Shown here one piece after another: positions 22,657 through 36,049 of a DNA stretch of 64,000 bases. Both the position numbers and the translations under genes were made by a program. This DNA comes from Ceratothoa steindachneri. Taxonomy: Eukaryota > Arthropoda > Malacostraca > Isopoda > Cymothoidae. Below the pieces are notes generated by a model. That model saw only the letters and a program-made list of their open reading frames with translations. It ran no database searches and had not been told where the DNA came from. Location: the NCBI GenBank assembly GCA_963969495.1, contig OZ018321.1:131410293-131474292 (forward strand). Direction: 5' to 3'. Every line of letters starts with the position of its first letter. Position 1 is the first letter of the stretch.

Positions 22657-24038
22657 TTAGGTTGAGGAATAAGTTCTTGCGTTTTTTTAACATTGTGTTG
22701 ATTTAAGTTTTGTTGGCGTGGTTTGAGCACCTATTAAGAAACAATAATAATTAATGAGAGCAAAATTTGCAAAGGTTAGGCTACGCCTCTTAACAGCGTA
22801 GACTATTAGGCTTTTGCTTAGGCTACGTCTTAAGTTGAGTAATAAGTCATTGCGGTTTATTTAAAAGTTGTGTTGATTTAATTTTTGTTCTGTACCCTCA
22901 AAATGGAATTTCAAGTTGAAAGAAAGGCGCATTTTCGACACTTGTTGTTATTCATTTTCAATCGAGACGGGAACAATGCAAACACACCCAAAGCTCGTCG
23001 CGTTATTTGTGCTGTGTACGGAGAAAATGCTTTATCAGAAAAGACAGCTCAATGGTGGTTGGTTTTCACATTTCAAAAACGTTCATTTCAATCTTAATGA
23101 CGATTAAGTTGGATGAAGATCGATTGAACGACCTTCTTCATGAAAATCCTCGTCAATCAACTAGAGAATTGGCTGTACAATTGGGGTGTGATCAGAAAAC
23201 TCTAGTCAATCACCTTCATTCGATGGAGAAAGTTCAAAAACTCGGTGCATGGGTTCTGCACGCTTTGAGCGAAAGCAACAAACTTCAACGCTCCACAATT
23301 GCCACAGGTTTGCTTGCTCATCACAAGGCTACTCGTGGATATAAGGACAGATTTCTTCACCGCATCATTATTGGCGACGAAAAGTGGTGTTTATGTCAAC
23401 ATGAACCATCGAAAACAATGGCTAAGCCCCAATAAAAAAAACAGTTCCGCGATTAAAGCAAGGACTTCACCCACAAAAGACGATGTTGTGTGTGTGGTGG
23501 GATTGTATAGGCATCATTCTTTATGAGCTCCTTGCCAATAACGAGATTGTCAATGCAGAATTCTACGTTCAACAAATGTATCGACTCGCCGAAGTTATTC
23601 GCGAAAAGCGACCTCATCGACGTTATGGAGTCCATCTGTAACACGACAATGCTCATCCTCACATTGCCAATTTGAGAAAAGACGCCATCCAAACGCTTAA
23701 GTGTGAAATCCTGCAGCATCCTCTATATTCGCCAGACTTGGCTCCATCGGATTTCCATCTGTTTCGCTCGCTCTCCAACAATTTGCGCGGCGTTTCGTTC
23801 AATACTGATGTGGAATTAAGAACCTAGTTAGACGAATTCTTCGAGTCAAAATCTAGAGATTTTTATTGCAGAGCCATCAAAAAACTAGTTGAACGTTGGG
23901 CAGAAGTCGTAAATAACAACAGAGAATACATTGCAGATTAAAATGCATATTGTTATCAATTAAAAATGAAGTTTTTCTAAAATTGTTAATGGTAATGAAT
24001 AAATTTGATAAAACCGCAAGAACTTATTCCTCAACCCA
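22657..24038 (+). mobile_element. mariner transposon, inactive
   Basis: Ends TTAGGTTGAGGAATAAGTTC and the inverted GAACTTATTCCTCAACCCA are near-perfect and flanked by TA/ATA, as expected for mariner. At 1.38 kb it is slightly long because part of the left end is duplicated: AAGTTGAGTAATAAGTCATT near 22833 repeats the terminal sequence and the adjoining TGTTGATTTAA. It is inserted among PLE fragments. Confidence 0.92.
22903..23941 (+). pseudogene. mariner transposase, DD34D type, frameshifted
   Basis: The frame starts at MEFQVERKAHFRHLLLF. After several frame changes it gives LHENPRQSTRELAVQLGCDQ and LNHRIII-like FLHRIIIGDEKW, which contains the first catalytic aspartate. Then come MLCVWWDCIGIILYELL, HDNAHPHIA (second aspartate) and YSPDLAPSDFHLF (third aspartate), ending near ERWAEVVNNN. 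Landmarks are in the correct order over about 345 codons, which is normal for mariner. At least four frameshifts or stops inactivate it. Confidence 0.9.
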
Positions 24039-24129
24039 ATATATCGGGGTTTGAAGGTTAACATTTATACGAATATATTTATAGGGAATGGAAATTCTTA
24101 AAAACAAGGATTGAGACGGCTTAAAGAGG

Positions 24130-24530
24130 CTAGTTCAAAATGGGCACAAGTTTAAGATAGGCGGGGATTATTACTTGCGCACGATGACGCGAGGAAGGCA
24201 GGGTGAACTGTATGTTTGTTTGTGTATTTAATTTAGGCTGTTTTTCTTTTATACCATTTTTCCATCTTCTTCCGTATAGCTGTTTGTAAATAAATCCATT
24301 ATTTATGAGAACTTGGGTAGCCCTCTCAAGCTCGTTGTGTGTGTCTTTCCATGTGGAACAGAGGATGAAAACGCGGTTCATATATGCATTAATTACACTT
24401 GTTTTATAACGGTTGGGACATTCGCTTTTAGCGTTCATACAAAGGCCTGGATTTGTCTTTTTTACGAAAGAAAATGAAACACGGGAGATCTGTGAGGCCT
24501 TTCGACTCATCGTTCTTTACCCAGCAGATT
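24130..24530 (-). pseudogene. PLE reverse transcriptase, C-terminal part
   Basis: A 126-codon frame contains KTNPGLCMNAKSECPNRYK, then SVINAYMNRVFILCSTW and ELERATQVLINNGF. This is the conserved stretch of PLE RT after the YxDD box, where the polypeptide reads CLNxKSECPxRYK. The catalytic box and the GIY-YIG domain are absent. It lies upstream, on the minus strand, of the mariner-split terminal segment. Confidence 0.8.
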
Positions 24531-24539
24531 GAAGCAGGG

Positions 24540-24890
24540 AAAAACATAAGAAGAAATTTTTACAAAGAAGACACACACCCGTATATGACAGATGGGGACA
24601 TTAGGATTATATGAGCATTAACAGGTACCTGGAAACCAAACCTATTGAAGAATTAAGCCTGCCGAAACAGAAGGTGACCATTTAAAAAAGAGGAGGGGGA
24701 CTCAAACCGTCCAAACTAAATTAAGATTACAATTTTATAATTCTTTTATTTGAGAACCGAAAATATATTAAACATAGAAATAAATTGAAAAGTATAAACG
24801 CGCATATATGACAAGTGAAGAATATAGGGAGAAATAAGACTGACGAAACAAAAACAATTTCTAAGAGGTGAAGAGTATCATGAAAAAAAA
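24540..24890. other. AT-rich sequence, probably PLE 3' non-coding
   Basis: No frame or structure that I recognise. It follows a minus-strand GIY-YIG fragment, so it may be that copy's 3' region. Confidence 0.35.
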
Positions 24891-24894
24891 CAGA

Positions 24895-25247
24895 AAAGCT
24901 AATTATTAATTAGATCAGTGATTTTATCTTTAAGGTCATTCTTAAACATTTTTGTAATACAAGGGTCCAAAAAATACATGACAGGGCTGAGGTTAAAATT
25001 ACAATTAGAAGTAAGCTGTTTTACCGCAGATTAGAGAAGATTTCGTGAAAAGAAATCTTTCGATCTGGCGATCACAGAACTCTCGGTCTAATTTATCCGA
25101 TGAGAGTTTTCACCAAATGAATAAATATTGCCCATTATTTACAGAATACTTTGCTGTTTAATAGGTACTTCCAAATCTTTGCTAGATTGGCCGATATAAA
25201 AAGTGGGACAATCCAAACATGGAATTTTATATATTATGTTGTTGCTA
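24895..25247 (-). pseudogene. PLE GIY-YIG endonuclease fragment at a (TA)n border
   Basis: Coming out of the TA array on the minus strand the frame reads [20 protein letters not shown], a GIY-YIG start with paired cysteines. [11 protein letters not shown] follows, then frame breaks. Later pieces, in other frames, resemble the usual PLE tail (a segment ending FFGPLYYKNV). The RT is missing exactly where the TA array begins. Confidence 0.78.
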
Positions 25248-25448
<201 letters not shown>

Positions 25449-25570
25449 ACTTATTTGAGTCACATCCGGGTGTCTTAAGTCTAGTTCATGACAATTGCCA
25501 TCGGCTGTAGATACCTGTAATTTAGATTCCACGTTAAACCCAAGAAGATTGCAGATCGGTAGTAAAAAGT

Positions 25571-25641
<71 letters not shown>
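25571..25641. repeat. (TA)n microsatellite
   Basis: TA array with TATG interruptions at its left. The 125 bp between it and the previous array has no recognised feature. Confidence 0.96.
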
Positions 25642-25644
<3 letters not shown>

Positions 25645-25674
25645 AAAGAGGTATACAACTCAAGATACTCAGAT

Positions 25675-26585
25675 TAGGAATGAACAACAAGATCGAATGG
25701 ATTTTATGTGATTATGTAATGGAGAGACGTGCTTATGTGGAAATAGGATGATATCAGGGAGAAATATTCGAGCTCACTGCGGGTTTGCCCAAAGGCGGAT
25801 GTCTGACTCGGTCTCTCTATTCAATCTACACAGCAGGTATTCTTCCATCAAGAAATGAGGGCTGCCTGAACATCCAATTTGCCGCCGACGTCACCCATAT
25901 CATAGTTTTCCCCTACAGGAACAGACCAATGCAAGCTAAGATGACTGCAGAAGAGATAATAAGCATTAATAGATACGAAGAAAAATGGAAAATTAAAACT
26001 AACAGGAATAAATTTATAATGGTACACGTGTACAAGAGGACCATCTTAAATGTATATGTAGAAGGACAGCGCTACAGATCTGATAAAGAATGGAAGGTGT
26101 TTGGACTAATCATTACGAAATCAGGTTATAAAAAGCGCATAACTGAGGGAGTAAATCGGGAGAAAAGCGGCCTGGCATTACTGTACAAATTAGTTAACCT
26201 AAGCCTGAAAAACAAGAGAAAAATTTATTAAGCCATAGTACAGTCCGCGATTATTTATCCAACCATAGCAATGTATACGATCTCGAGAAGTGACCTAGTA
26301 AGACTCCATATAGTCCAAAACAAAGCCATATACTTAATAACAAACACTAGAAGAGGAGAAAGAAGAAGACTACGAGACCTGCACAGGGAGGCAAGGATAA
26401 AGCCACTTAACAGAATAATTGCAAAATGGGCAAGGAGAGTCTTAGAAAAGAGACAGAATGAAGTAGGAGTTGAATTAACCAACCAAATTGCCCAAAGACA
26501 ACGATGGAGATCACACAGATTATTCCCAAGTTTCCCAAGGATAGTAGAAGGAGGAGAAGAGAAAGAAGAAGAAATCAAGACCTAG
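25675..26585 (+). pseudogene. LINE reverse transcriptase, C-terminal half
   Basis: After an upstream stop, ELTAGLPKGGCLTRSLYSIY gives RT motif 4 and NIQFAADVTHIIVFPYRNR gives the active-site strand, where FADD would be expected. The thumb follows (KWKIKTNRNKFIMVHVYKR, KVFGLIITKSGYKKRITEGV), and after one stop comes the C-terminal region with IYPTIAMYTISRSDLVRL and VQNKAIYLITNTRRG. The last 40 residues are rich in E, K and R. The frame is open over long spans with only a few stops, so the copy is not ancient, but the first catalytic aspartate is alanine. No RNase H follows. Confidence 0.8.
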
Positions 26586-27200
26586 AGAAGGAGAATAATA
26601 CTCGATGACGATTAAGAGTAATTAAATAACCAAAGCATCACCAAAGAATATTATATAGTCAATTATAACTAGGATAGGAATACGAAAGAATAGAAAGAGA
26701 GATAGAAACCTACACCAGTTTTTAGTAAGAATAATTATTAATAACGGTTTGAACACCTCATAAATACAAACACTACTTAGACATATTAAAAAGAGATACA
26801 TATTAAAAAACAGCAATGCGGGATATTCACGCAAATAAAAATTTTCTAACTTTATCACGCAAATTATAACTACCTATAATGGACAGAGATAAGCCTGACC
26901 TCCAGGCAACTATCATCTCTTGGCAAACCTCTTACTTCCTTCAGCCTTCAGCATCTATTCATTTTTACTGTCATATTAGCACACGGGACTCACAGTAGAT
27001 ACATGGGACAGGAGTCACCATAAATTGCAGTTATAGTTAGAGACAAGCGACACATCGTGGTTCAGATTCCACGTTAAGCTGTAGGTCCCATGACTAACTA
27101 AGTTAACTTTTGTCTCCTACTATTTTCTTCGCTGGACTATCCTAAAACTTTCCTCTTCCTCTTCCTCTCACACCCATCCGCCGTACTCACAGTCCTCAGA
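25675..27200 (+). mobile_element. Non-LTR retrotransposon, family B copy 1 (3' part)
   Basis: A 5'-truncated Jockey-like LINE containing the RT palm/thumb and C-terminal region, then a 3' non-coding part of uncertain length. It has relatives at 35.9-40.0 kb and 48.9-50.9 kb in the same orientation. Confidence 0.78.
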
Positions 27201-27399
27201 ACCTACTTTGGCTTTATACAGTGGGACTACGGGGTCTACAAAGGAGTACCGAGCCTCCCCCCCCTCATCCTTGGCCACTACATGAGGGCCAAAGGGGACG
27301 AGGTGAGGGACGGAAGAAGTGTTCTTTGTCTCCAACTTCTCTTTTTCATTTCATTTTATTTCTTTTCTTTCAACCTGATTCAGACTCCACCATACTTCA

Positions 27400-28479
<1,080 letters not shown>

Positions 28480-29270
28480 TATATATATTTATGTAAATAG
28501 TGAGGGGGGGGAGGGAACATGAAAGATATTGTCATTTTCACACGATTTGTCTAAAAATATAAACAAACTATTGCAAGACAAATGGCGTGACCTTAGCGGG
28601 GTTTAAAAATCCCCTACGCCTGTTTCTCAGCAGGGAGAGAAGGGCCAAAACGCATCCAAACGAAGGTCTTGGAACCTGCCCTTGCCCTTCCGAGGTCAGT
28701 GAGAGACTGGGTGAATGATTTCGAGTCTATTCTGAAGCGACTCACATCTCCACTCCCAGGCAGAAGATGTTCAATGTGTTTGTGTTAACAAATCATTGCA
28801 ATAATTGGTGTACTTCAGGGCCGAGTAATAATTTTTTCTCTTCTCACATGTGCATTATTTATGCATTGCTTGCATACGGCGATGATTAAGGTACTCTGGA
28901 GATGTATATATGGATGGGTCTGGATTTACGTGTCGATACATAGAGATGGGATTTAATGCATGGAAATTGCTAATAAAAATGTATTTTTAAATAGGTAACA
29001 TGTTTCTGACAAAGATGACAGACATATGGATTATAATGTTAATTAGTATGTTCATCTATATTTTCGTATGTGGGATAGGGTAATCGCCTTATTCGCAACA
29101 TGAAAACCTAACGGGTACTCACATTAAGTAAGCAGATTGAAAATATACATGTAATGTATCCAATATAATGCATTTTCATTTAATATATTCAATATATATA
29201 TTTTATTATAAACCCGTATAATGTATTTTTATTATATGAAAGTTTAACTCTGTTTATATTCTCCAAATAA
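28480..29270. other. AT-rich sequence without recognised features
   Basis: About 790 bp with no coding frame above chance, no tRNA and no clear repeat. Confidence 0.4.
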
Positions 29271-29274
29271 ACTT

Positions 29275-31230
29275 TTATTCCGCAGTCGGTTGTATAAGAA
29301 TCAGACGCGAGTAAGAGGTGTAAGTAGTATAGGTTCGACTTGTCTTGATACAGTAGCAAGTAGCGCCCTTGAGGTTAGCCCAGACCGGCTTATTCCTTAA
29401 GATTGTGCCAGACAGTTTAAATGACCAAGAATTCGTCACAATAAGGTTCAAAGGGAGCGTTCCATCAAATGAATGGCGTTGCATCCTATGAGTGTGCACA
29501 GTTCTGAGGTGGCAAAATTCGATTTGAATCCATTGGGGGATTGAGTGATAGGTCCGCGGAAAGACCGTAGCGTAATGACCCACGGCGTTAGAGTCTCCCA
29601 TCTTTGGCATGCAGACAAAGGGCTGACTTGATTCAAGTTATATACTCTGAGCGGGCAGGAGCAAAGGTCTTGCCCGGTTAGTCAGTCCTTGTAGACTGTT
29701 TGATACCATCATCAGCGCGCTCATTTCCAGCAATCACTATATTTCCAGGAACCCAGCAGAAGAAAATTCGACAGCCTCCCTGCTCATGGCAGCCGTGGCA
29801 TCATGAATACTGCAAATCAGGTGGTACAAAAATTCCAACCCTTCGATGGCACATAATGAGCTCTGTGATTTGCTATAAATTACAATCCAGTATACGAGCA
29901 GGGTATAACGCGCCCTCAACCGTACCGAGCGGTCTATTGCAACCAGCTCGGCCGTAAAGGAAGAGGCAGAGCCCAGTGGTGACCTATCGGCTTCAAACAA
30001 CGGACAGAATGAATGGAATTAAACTGCTTTCTTTGATATGGAGCCATATGTGTAAACTGGAACGGCTTAATAGTAACACGACATGTTCTCCATGAAGTAC
30101 GAATGCAGTACTCTCGGACAGGGGCGGTACCCCACACCAAGTGAGGGCGAAACGCATCTCGCTTATTGTAGAAATCTTATGGAAGGGTTATACACCCCTG
30201 GGTAGAAGTTAAGTTGGGAGCTTTCAACGAGCTAACAAAGTGCTTTTACTGCTGATATAGCAACATCCTGATAAGAGAATTCGCAGAAAGCAGTTGCGAA
30301 TTTGCTTATTCCGAGATTAAAGTCCCGTCATCCTTGGCAAAAGTGGTTTACTTCATTTAGGACTTGCTTTGAATCTATTTGATCCGCTTTCACACCTCTG
30401 CAAGAGGAGTTTCTCTATTAAGTAACAGCCCGTATTCCAACCGAAAGCAAAGACCGTGCTTTGAATATCAGAACCTGTCTCTCGCTCGTTCGTTCGGGTG
30501 GCGCTTGTAGAGCATATAAAATATTACTTCTCTCTGAGAACCGTAGATTTTAAGCTTTCTCTTCATACATAGCCAATTACAACAATTACAACACTGCTTT
30601 CTTTCCCCTACCATCTTCGCAGTACAACACACAAACACTTTTCCAAGGAATCCTGTCGATGAGCATCTTTCCATATACTTCTGACGGGGAACAGGTCCTT
30701 CTGCCCTGGGGCGAGGAAAGTTCTACCTGAACTCTGTTTGGTGTCAATACATAATTCTTTCTGGCACCTCTCCCTAAAGAAGACCGGCCTCTGTTGCTTT
30801 TTTGCTCGCCAGCGATTGTCATACTGACTTTAATGTCTATTTCATTTTCCGGTCTCTGAATCCTCTGGATAAGGGCAGGTTGGCGAACCACTACTATTCA
30901 TTAATTTACCTAACCTCTTCGACTCCTAGCACCAGTTAGGCGGCTTCTGATTCCGCAGCAGTGCAGCAATGATACCTCTGATGGGTAAGTCCTCACTGTC
31001 ATGGAGGCTTTCGAAAAGCAGACTGTGCGTCCGGAAATCACAGGGATTGATCGAGGCCAAAAAAATGGAAGGGTTTCAGACAGTGATAGGTGAATTCTCA
31101 TATATTTTGGAGACCGATCTCCAGCTCTTCTATCAGGTTTGCAAGGACCTGGCATCTGGGATTAATCTCATCGGCCGCCGCAGAGGAGGGTGCCTTTCAA
31201 ATCTACAAGGAGGAAAAAGGGCATCGGACA
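29275..31230 (-). pseudogene. LINE ORF2 relic: RT remnants, RNase H and C-terminus
   Basis: SASSFTAELVAIDRSVRLRA (30000-29737) gives the RNase H glutamate strand, and IFFCWVPGNIVIAGNERAD (plus-strand span about 29710-29770) gives the W.PGH..I.GNE.AD loop with its terminal aspartate. The tail at 29610-29275 has EFCHLRTVHTHRMQRHSFDG, matching the CRLRIRHKRFTYHHL region of copy 1. Near 31.1 kb a minus-strand reading LANLIEELEI resembles PAHLIEELEI in copy 1. Frames are broken throughout, and no catalytic RT motif can be read. Confidence 0.7.
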
Positions 31231-31277
31231 CCGTGATACGACGTGGAGGAAGCATACCACATCTAGGTCAGCTGACG

Positions 31278-31278
<1 letters not shown>

Positions 31279-31353
<75 letters not shown>
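31279..31353. repeat. (TA)n microsatellite
   Basis: About 37 TA units inside LINE A copy 2. Confidence 0.97.
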
Positions 31354-31355
<2 letters not shown>

Positions 31356-31359
31356 GATC

Positions 31360-34300
31360 AAGAAGTATTACTGCATTGCCACATCCTGAAAGGAGGTAGT
31401 AAAAGCCATAGATAACAAATAAATCATTTCAGGGGGTATTAATCTTCCATACGCCCGGCCCTCATCGTGTGGTGCCGGGGTTGCAAAACTCTTAAACCCG
31501 AGGGGTCAACAGGTCAACTTGTGTACAATAGCTAAAGAGAAGTGAGAAAAGATGAGCATTCGCAGGTCCTCCAATTTAATTCAGAGTACACTATAATTCC
31601 ATTGTAGGAAAATTCTCTCCAGGTATAGCTAGTACGGGATGCGTTGCTCTCCCTGAGGAAGAAGCCCTCATGGGAATGGCCTTAAAGCGCAGAGTGTGGG
31701 CATTACTGACACTGGGGGCTTATTGGAAGAGGGTTTTCCCTTTATTTTGCCTTGTTGCCTCGAAATTTTTAAATGGTGAGAGGGATTTGGGTTGTGTGTC
31801 TTTTGCTTTGGAGAAGCCCGAATTTCTAAGGTCTCCTTCCAGCCTTGCCACCACAAGGAAGCAACTGCTGCCTCGATGCTTAACTCCATTCGTTGCTCAG
31901 AAATTTCGCTTTTTGCGAAAAGATCAAATAAAGACGCGTAACGGGCCCTAATTTTAGCCGGGAAAGGGTGCGAGCCGGAATTTCCATCAGTTCTACCAAG
32001 GTGGCACCCAGTGGGATGTATAACACTTAGAAAGATTCTCACTGGACGAGATGGCTACAAATATCGTCATCCTGGCTGGGCCAGGGAGATGGGGTGCTTT
32101 TTTAACCTTCAGAGAAGTATTAATTTCAAGGGCACCAGGGTTGAGACGAGGTAAATTCACTGGCCTCTTTGAAAGAAGTATGATTTGCAGCAAGGACGGT
32201 GGCATTGCTTCAAGAAAGCAGGATGCGGTTCACGTCAGTTCACACAAATTTCGGCTTGCCATGAATTTGCACGCCGAAATGTTTTATATGTATATCAGAT
32301 GCGGGAGCAGTGATAGCAACTGCGCTGTAAAGGTATAAATGCCTTGACGCCGTTGCAATATTAACCAACTCCCATTGAATGAGGGAATCTGCTACGAGCG
32401 AACATGACCCATTGCGTAGAGTTGGGTCTCAAAGTCCCTCTCTGTTTCCTCAATACACATTAAACCTTGATTGCTCCCTGGTCGGCCAACTCTTCATTTA
32501 TGTCTTATAGGGAGTAATCAACAAGTTCCCTCGCCCAGACTACTGTACACTCAAACCATCGAGTATGCTAAGAACATTCATTATGGCCGCCTATAGAAGG
32601 TCAGCCTTATTCACCAGAAACGGGCAACCTTCGATTCCCTACCGAGAACACTAGCTAATGTCTAACGATCACGAAACATGTATACTTTGCAGAGCATGAT
32701 CCTATTAGTTAAGTTGAGTGAATGATCAAAAACCTTTTGAAACAGGTGGGCTAGAAGACCTAGGGCAGTCACTTAATGAAGGGGCCAGACGTCAGCCAGA
32801 CTCCATTTGATTGGTAATCATATATTTTGATAAGAGTTATACCTCTTCTCACCGAAGGCTAACCAGGAAAACACGAACCATCTTTGGCCTGGTCAACTCT
32901 CGACTCAGCAACATACCCCTTCGTTCTCTAAACTACTCCAGAGAAAAAATCCTTAGTCCTATTGGTGTTATTTTGTTCTTTTGGGGGAGGGAGGGGTGTG
33001 TGCCATCGTGTATCCACCTTCAAAGGTGCTCCTGGGCTGGACGTGTGAGCCTCGACCGGGTTCTTCACTAAAATGGAAAAAAAACCGGCGTTTCTGCAGC
33101 TTCGGTGAAGGTTTAGATGCCTCCTTTCCCTCCAAGTGCCCTAGTGGTCGTAGATCTTTGGAAAGACCTTGTTTAGGGGCGGTACCTATCTCTTAGGATG
33201 TAGCAATAGTGTCATAATTCTCTCCCGGCAAATGCCCTGCTCTCTGATTTGAGCGAGGGCACTCTGGGGTTCAAGCTGGGTTCGTGAGGGGCAATTCTTT
33301 TTGTTCCCCTCGTGGCCTCTAGGATTTCAACAGAGGACCAGAGATACTCACGTATTATTTTGGTTCTGAACGTCAAGGGTGCAGATCTGCCCACCTCCGA
33401 TGCGATAAAATCGGGGAGCCGACAGGCTGGTTCACAAAAACGTTATAAACGGTGGGTGGGAAAGGTGGGGCATGGCTCATAAAGTTCCGCTACCCATAGT
33501 TTTATTTGCGTGACCACGAGAGGGCGCCTAATGCTCTCTTTGGGACCGGTTAACTCTACCTAGTTTTTTTTTGTCTATTTGGCTGATCCTGCGAAAGAAA
33601 GGGATGTGTAGAGGTGGGCATCAAAATATTAGATAGAGTCGCTGAGTGGCAACTCTGATGAAGAGGTAAGGAGAAAGGGTTCCTACCCGTAGACGTATCA
33701 GCGGGAAAAACCTCATCTCCCTAGAGAGGTTGGGAAAGATCCTTGCAAAAGTATAGCCTGCTCCTCTTTTGGGGGATGAAGCTGCCCGAGGGTGGCTCAG
33801 GGAGAGGAAAAGGAAAACCTCTTTACCAATTTTATTTGATAAAGGGGAGCCCCGCCATTAGTTAGAAGTCTGTAATCTAGGTCTTCGCCCAACGCAACAC
33901 CAAGGTGTGAGGAGGTTATACTGGTAGGGATATAGCCTGAAATCTTTTATATGAACCAATGTACACTAAATTTAGGAGATTGGGACCATAAAAAATTACA
34001 GAGCTTTGGTCGGCTATATCTCGCCTAGAGTCGCTCCCGCCTATCACGTTTTGGATCTTTGGACCTTTCAGAGGCCCCAACTCGGGGCGCGTTAAAGTTT
34101 GAAGCTCTGGCCAATGCAGTCGAACACACCACTCAAACTTGCACAGCGAAAAGTTGCTCTCCAAAGACCGAAGCTCTTAACTAAGCAGTCAGAGGCAAGT
34201 GCGGTGAAATGGATACAATACTAAGTCATGCTCGTAGTCAACAAGACAACAAAGAACTGAAGCTATGCCATGCAACAGACTCAAAGAGCATAACCAATTC

Positions 34301-34900
34301 TTTAAGTTGGTCTGGTAGCCAACAAGTCAGTAAAAACAGCCTCCATAGGCACGACAGCACCATGCACGCGAAGGCGGCAGCAGATATGTGGTCAAGAGAT
34401 GCATCATTGGGGTTCTTAGGCGAAAACCGATTTTCCCATTATTCGCTCCCAGGACCCCTCAAACCTAGTCCCTTTTAACCGGCAGGCGTTTAATGGCGTT
34501 ATTAAAAGAGGTTCCTAAACCTTTCTTCTGACTTGGTGGGAGGTAGCTGGCCAGCTCTCCAAAATATAGATAGTAGAAAGAAGGAGGGGATCGTCCCAGA
34601 AAAAAGAGGTTCATAGCGGGACAGGGTAAACACACCAGATTCATCAGGCCCCGTTAAAGAGTTGAAGTCAACTCAAACTCAGTAAGCCAGAACTCCCCAA
34701 TTCGCCTTCGAACCGGCCTGACGTACCGTTCGACCAAGTAACAGGTGTGTCGGTATATACAGAGTACCTCCGTGAAAGAGTTGAAAGAGAAGGGAGACAA
34801 AATAGAGTGGAAATCGGAGAGAGCGATAAATTTTTCTTTTAAGGCGCTCACCTGGCGACTGTTCGCATGAGCATAATCGCCGAAATTACACGTTTTATTA
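31360..34900 (-). other. Presumed 5' part of LINE A copy 2
   Basis: Several short frames on both strands, none recognisable. Short shared blocks with 8.6-9.7 kb (for example around GAGTTGAAGTCAACTCAA at 34655 and CCCAGGACCCCTCAA at 34448) tie it to the same element. ORF1 is not identifiable. Confidence 0.45.
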
Positions 34901-34924
34901 ATTATATATAATTTAACCTAGGGA

Positions 34925-35353
34925 CTAAGTAAATTGCAAACACAAAAAGGACAATTGAGAGAGATATAATGATGAAGGAGTGAGAGCGGAAGAGGTTAGA
35001 ATATAAAGGGCGTCATTAGTTTTGTAATAAAGAAAGGGAGGGAAGGAGAAGAGCAAGCAGAAAAATTGACTTTCCATTGTAAAAATATCATTGCTAGTCA
35101 CACCAAATTCCTCTCCTTTCTCAACTAAAGATAAGTAGCAACCTCTCTGTCGAGAAAAACAAGGGAGCTGACAACCAAATTTAGCATCGATTAAACTTGA
35201 ATCGTGTAACCTGTATTCATATAATCTTAGAATATGTAATCTGAACCCCTTTAGTGCAGAATAATAGAGGCAGAGCGCGTGAAATCTCTCTTCATTTATT
35301 CTTAATTCATCTATTCTGACATTATAATCTTGGTCTCTGTAATCTGGGTCCAT
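34925..35353 (-). CDS. Unrecognised 142-codon ORF
   Basis: Starts MDPDYRDQDYNVRIDELRIN and is charged in its first third and hydrophobic/aromatic toward the end, without a clear membrane helix pattern. No family recognised. It lies between two LINEs in AT-rich DNA with short direct repeats of GTAATCT/ATGTAAT on the plus strand, so part of the frame may come from simple-sequence DNA. Probably not a real gene. Confidence 0.2.
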   Translation of the reverse strand: MDPDYRDQDYNVRIDELRINEERFHALCLYYSALKGFRLHILRLYEYRLHDSSLIDAKFGCQLPCFSRQRGCYLSLVEKGEEFGVTSNDIFTMESQFFCLLFSFPPFLYYKTNDALYILTSSALTPSSLYLSQLSFLCLQFT

Positions 35354-35462
35354 GTAATTTTAGTATACATACATAATCCATTAAATCCTATTTTTGTAAT
35401 CTCAGTTAATGTAATATTAGTATATGCAATCTCGATTTGTCTTATTATAGTCTATAAAATCT

Positions 35463-35735
35463 GGTCGAGGAGGCAGAGAAGAAAGAAGAAGGACAGGAGA
35501 AAAAGAGGGAGGAGTTATCAAAAAATGATGGGGGAAAGTTAAGAAAAAGATGGAGAAAAGAGAGAAAAAAGAAGATGAAAAAATAGAAATAAATAAAAAA
35601 AGTAAGAAAAATAGGCCACATAAGAGAGAAGCCGCGTAGAGAGAGAATAATATTACTAAGAATTAGCAAATTAATGGATTGAATATAAAATAAAGAAAAA
35701 AGGAGAATAATAATAATAATAATAATAATATACAA
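35463..35735. repeat. Polypurine tract followed by (AAT)n
   Basis: About 230 bp of almost pure A/G on the plus strand (GAGGAGGCAGAGAAGAAAGA at its start), then about 8 AAT units at 35708-35731. The hydrophobic minus-strand frame here is a composition artefact. Confidence 0.85.
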
Positions 35736-36049
35736 GCATGCATAAATACATGCACATTTACTTTATATATTTCACACATGCATACATAAATACACATACG
35801 TCTACACAATGAAACACGTGTATTATCCTTTAAAGGTTCACAGTAAACTCCCTTAGAGCTCATGTAATCAGCCAATCAACAACAAATTTTATACCTACTC
35901 TCAACAACAATATTTATTATTACTTAGATAAAAAGCGAGAACACACTCTAAGAATATAACAAACTCATGCATACGCTGACGAATGAAACTAGATGCTCAA
36001 TATAAACGGCCTCAAACCGATATGGTTCCCAGAGCCCGTCCCCCCCACA

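Larger units (their letters stand above)
29275..34900 (-). mobile_element. Non-LTR retrotransposon, family A copy 2 (decayed)
   Basis: Second minus-strand copy of the LINE at 3.7-9.9 kb, with the same order: 3' coding tail at 29.3-29.6 kb, RNase H at 29.7-30.1 kb, RT remnants above that, and a presumed 5' region to about 34.9 kb. It contains a (TA)n array at 31.28-31.35 kb. It is at least as decayed as copy 1. Confidence 0.7.

Noticed and set aside
35445..35735. Hydrophobic 96-codon minus-strand ORF, possible membrane protein
   Set aside because: It is antisense to a polypurine tract and an AAT microsatellite, so the F, L, I and S content is a composition artefact.
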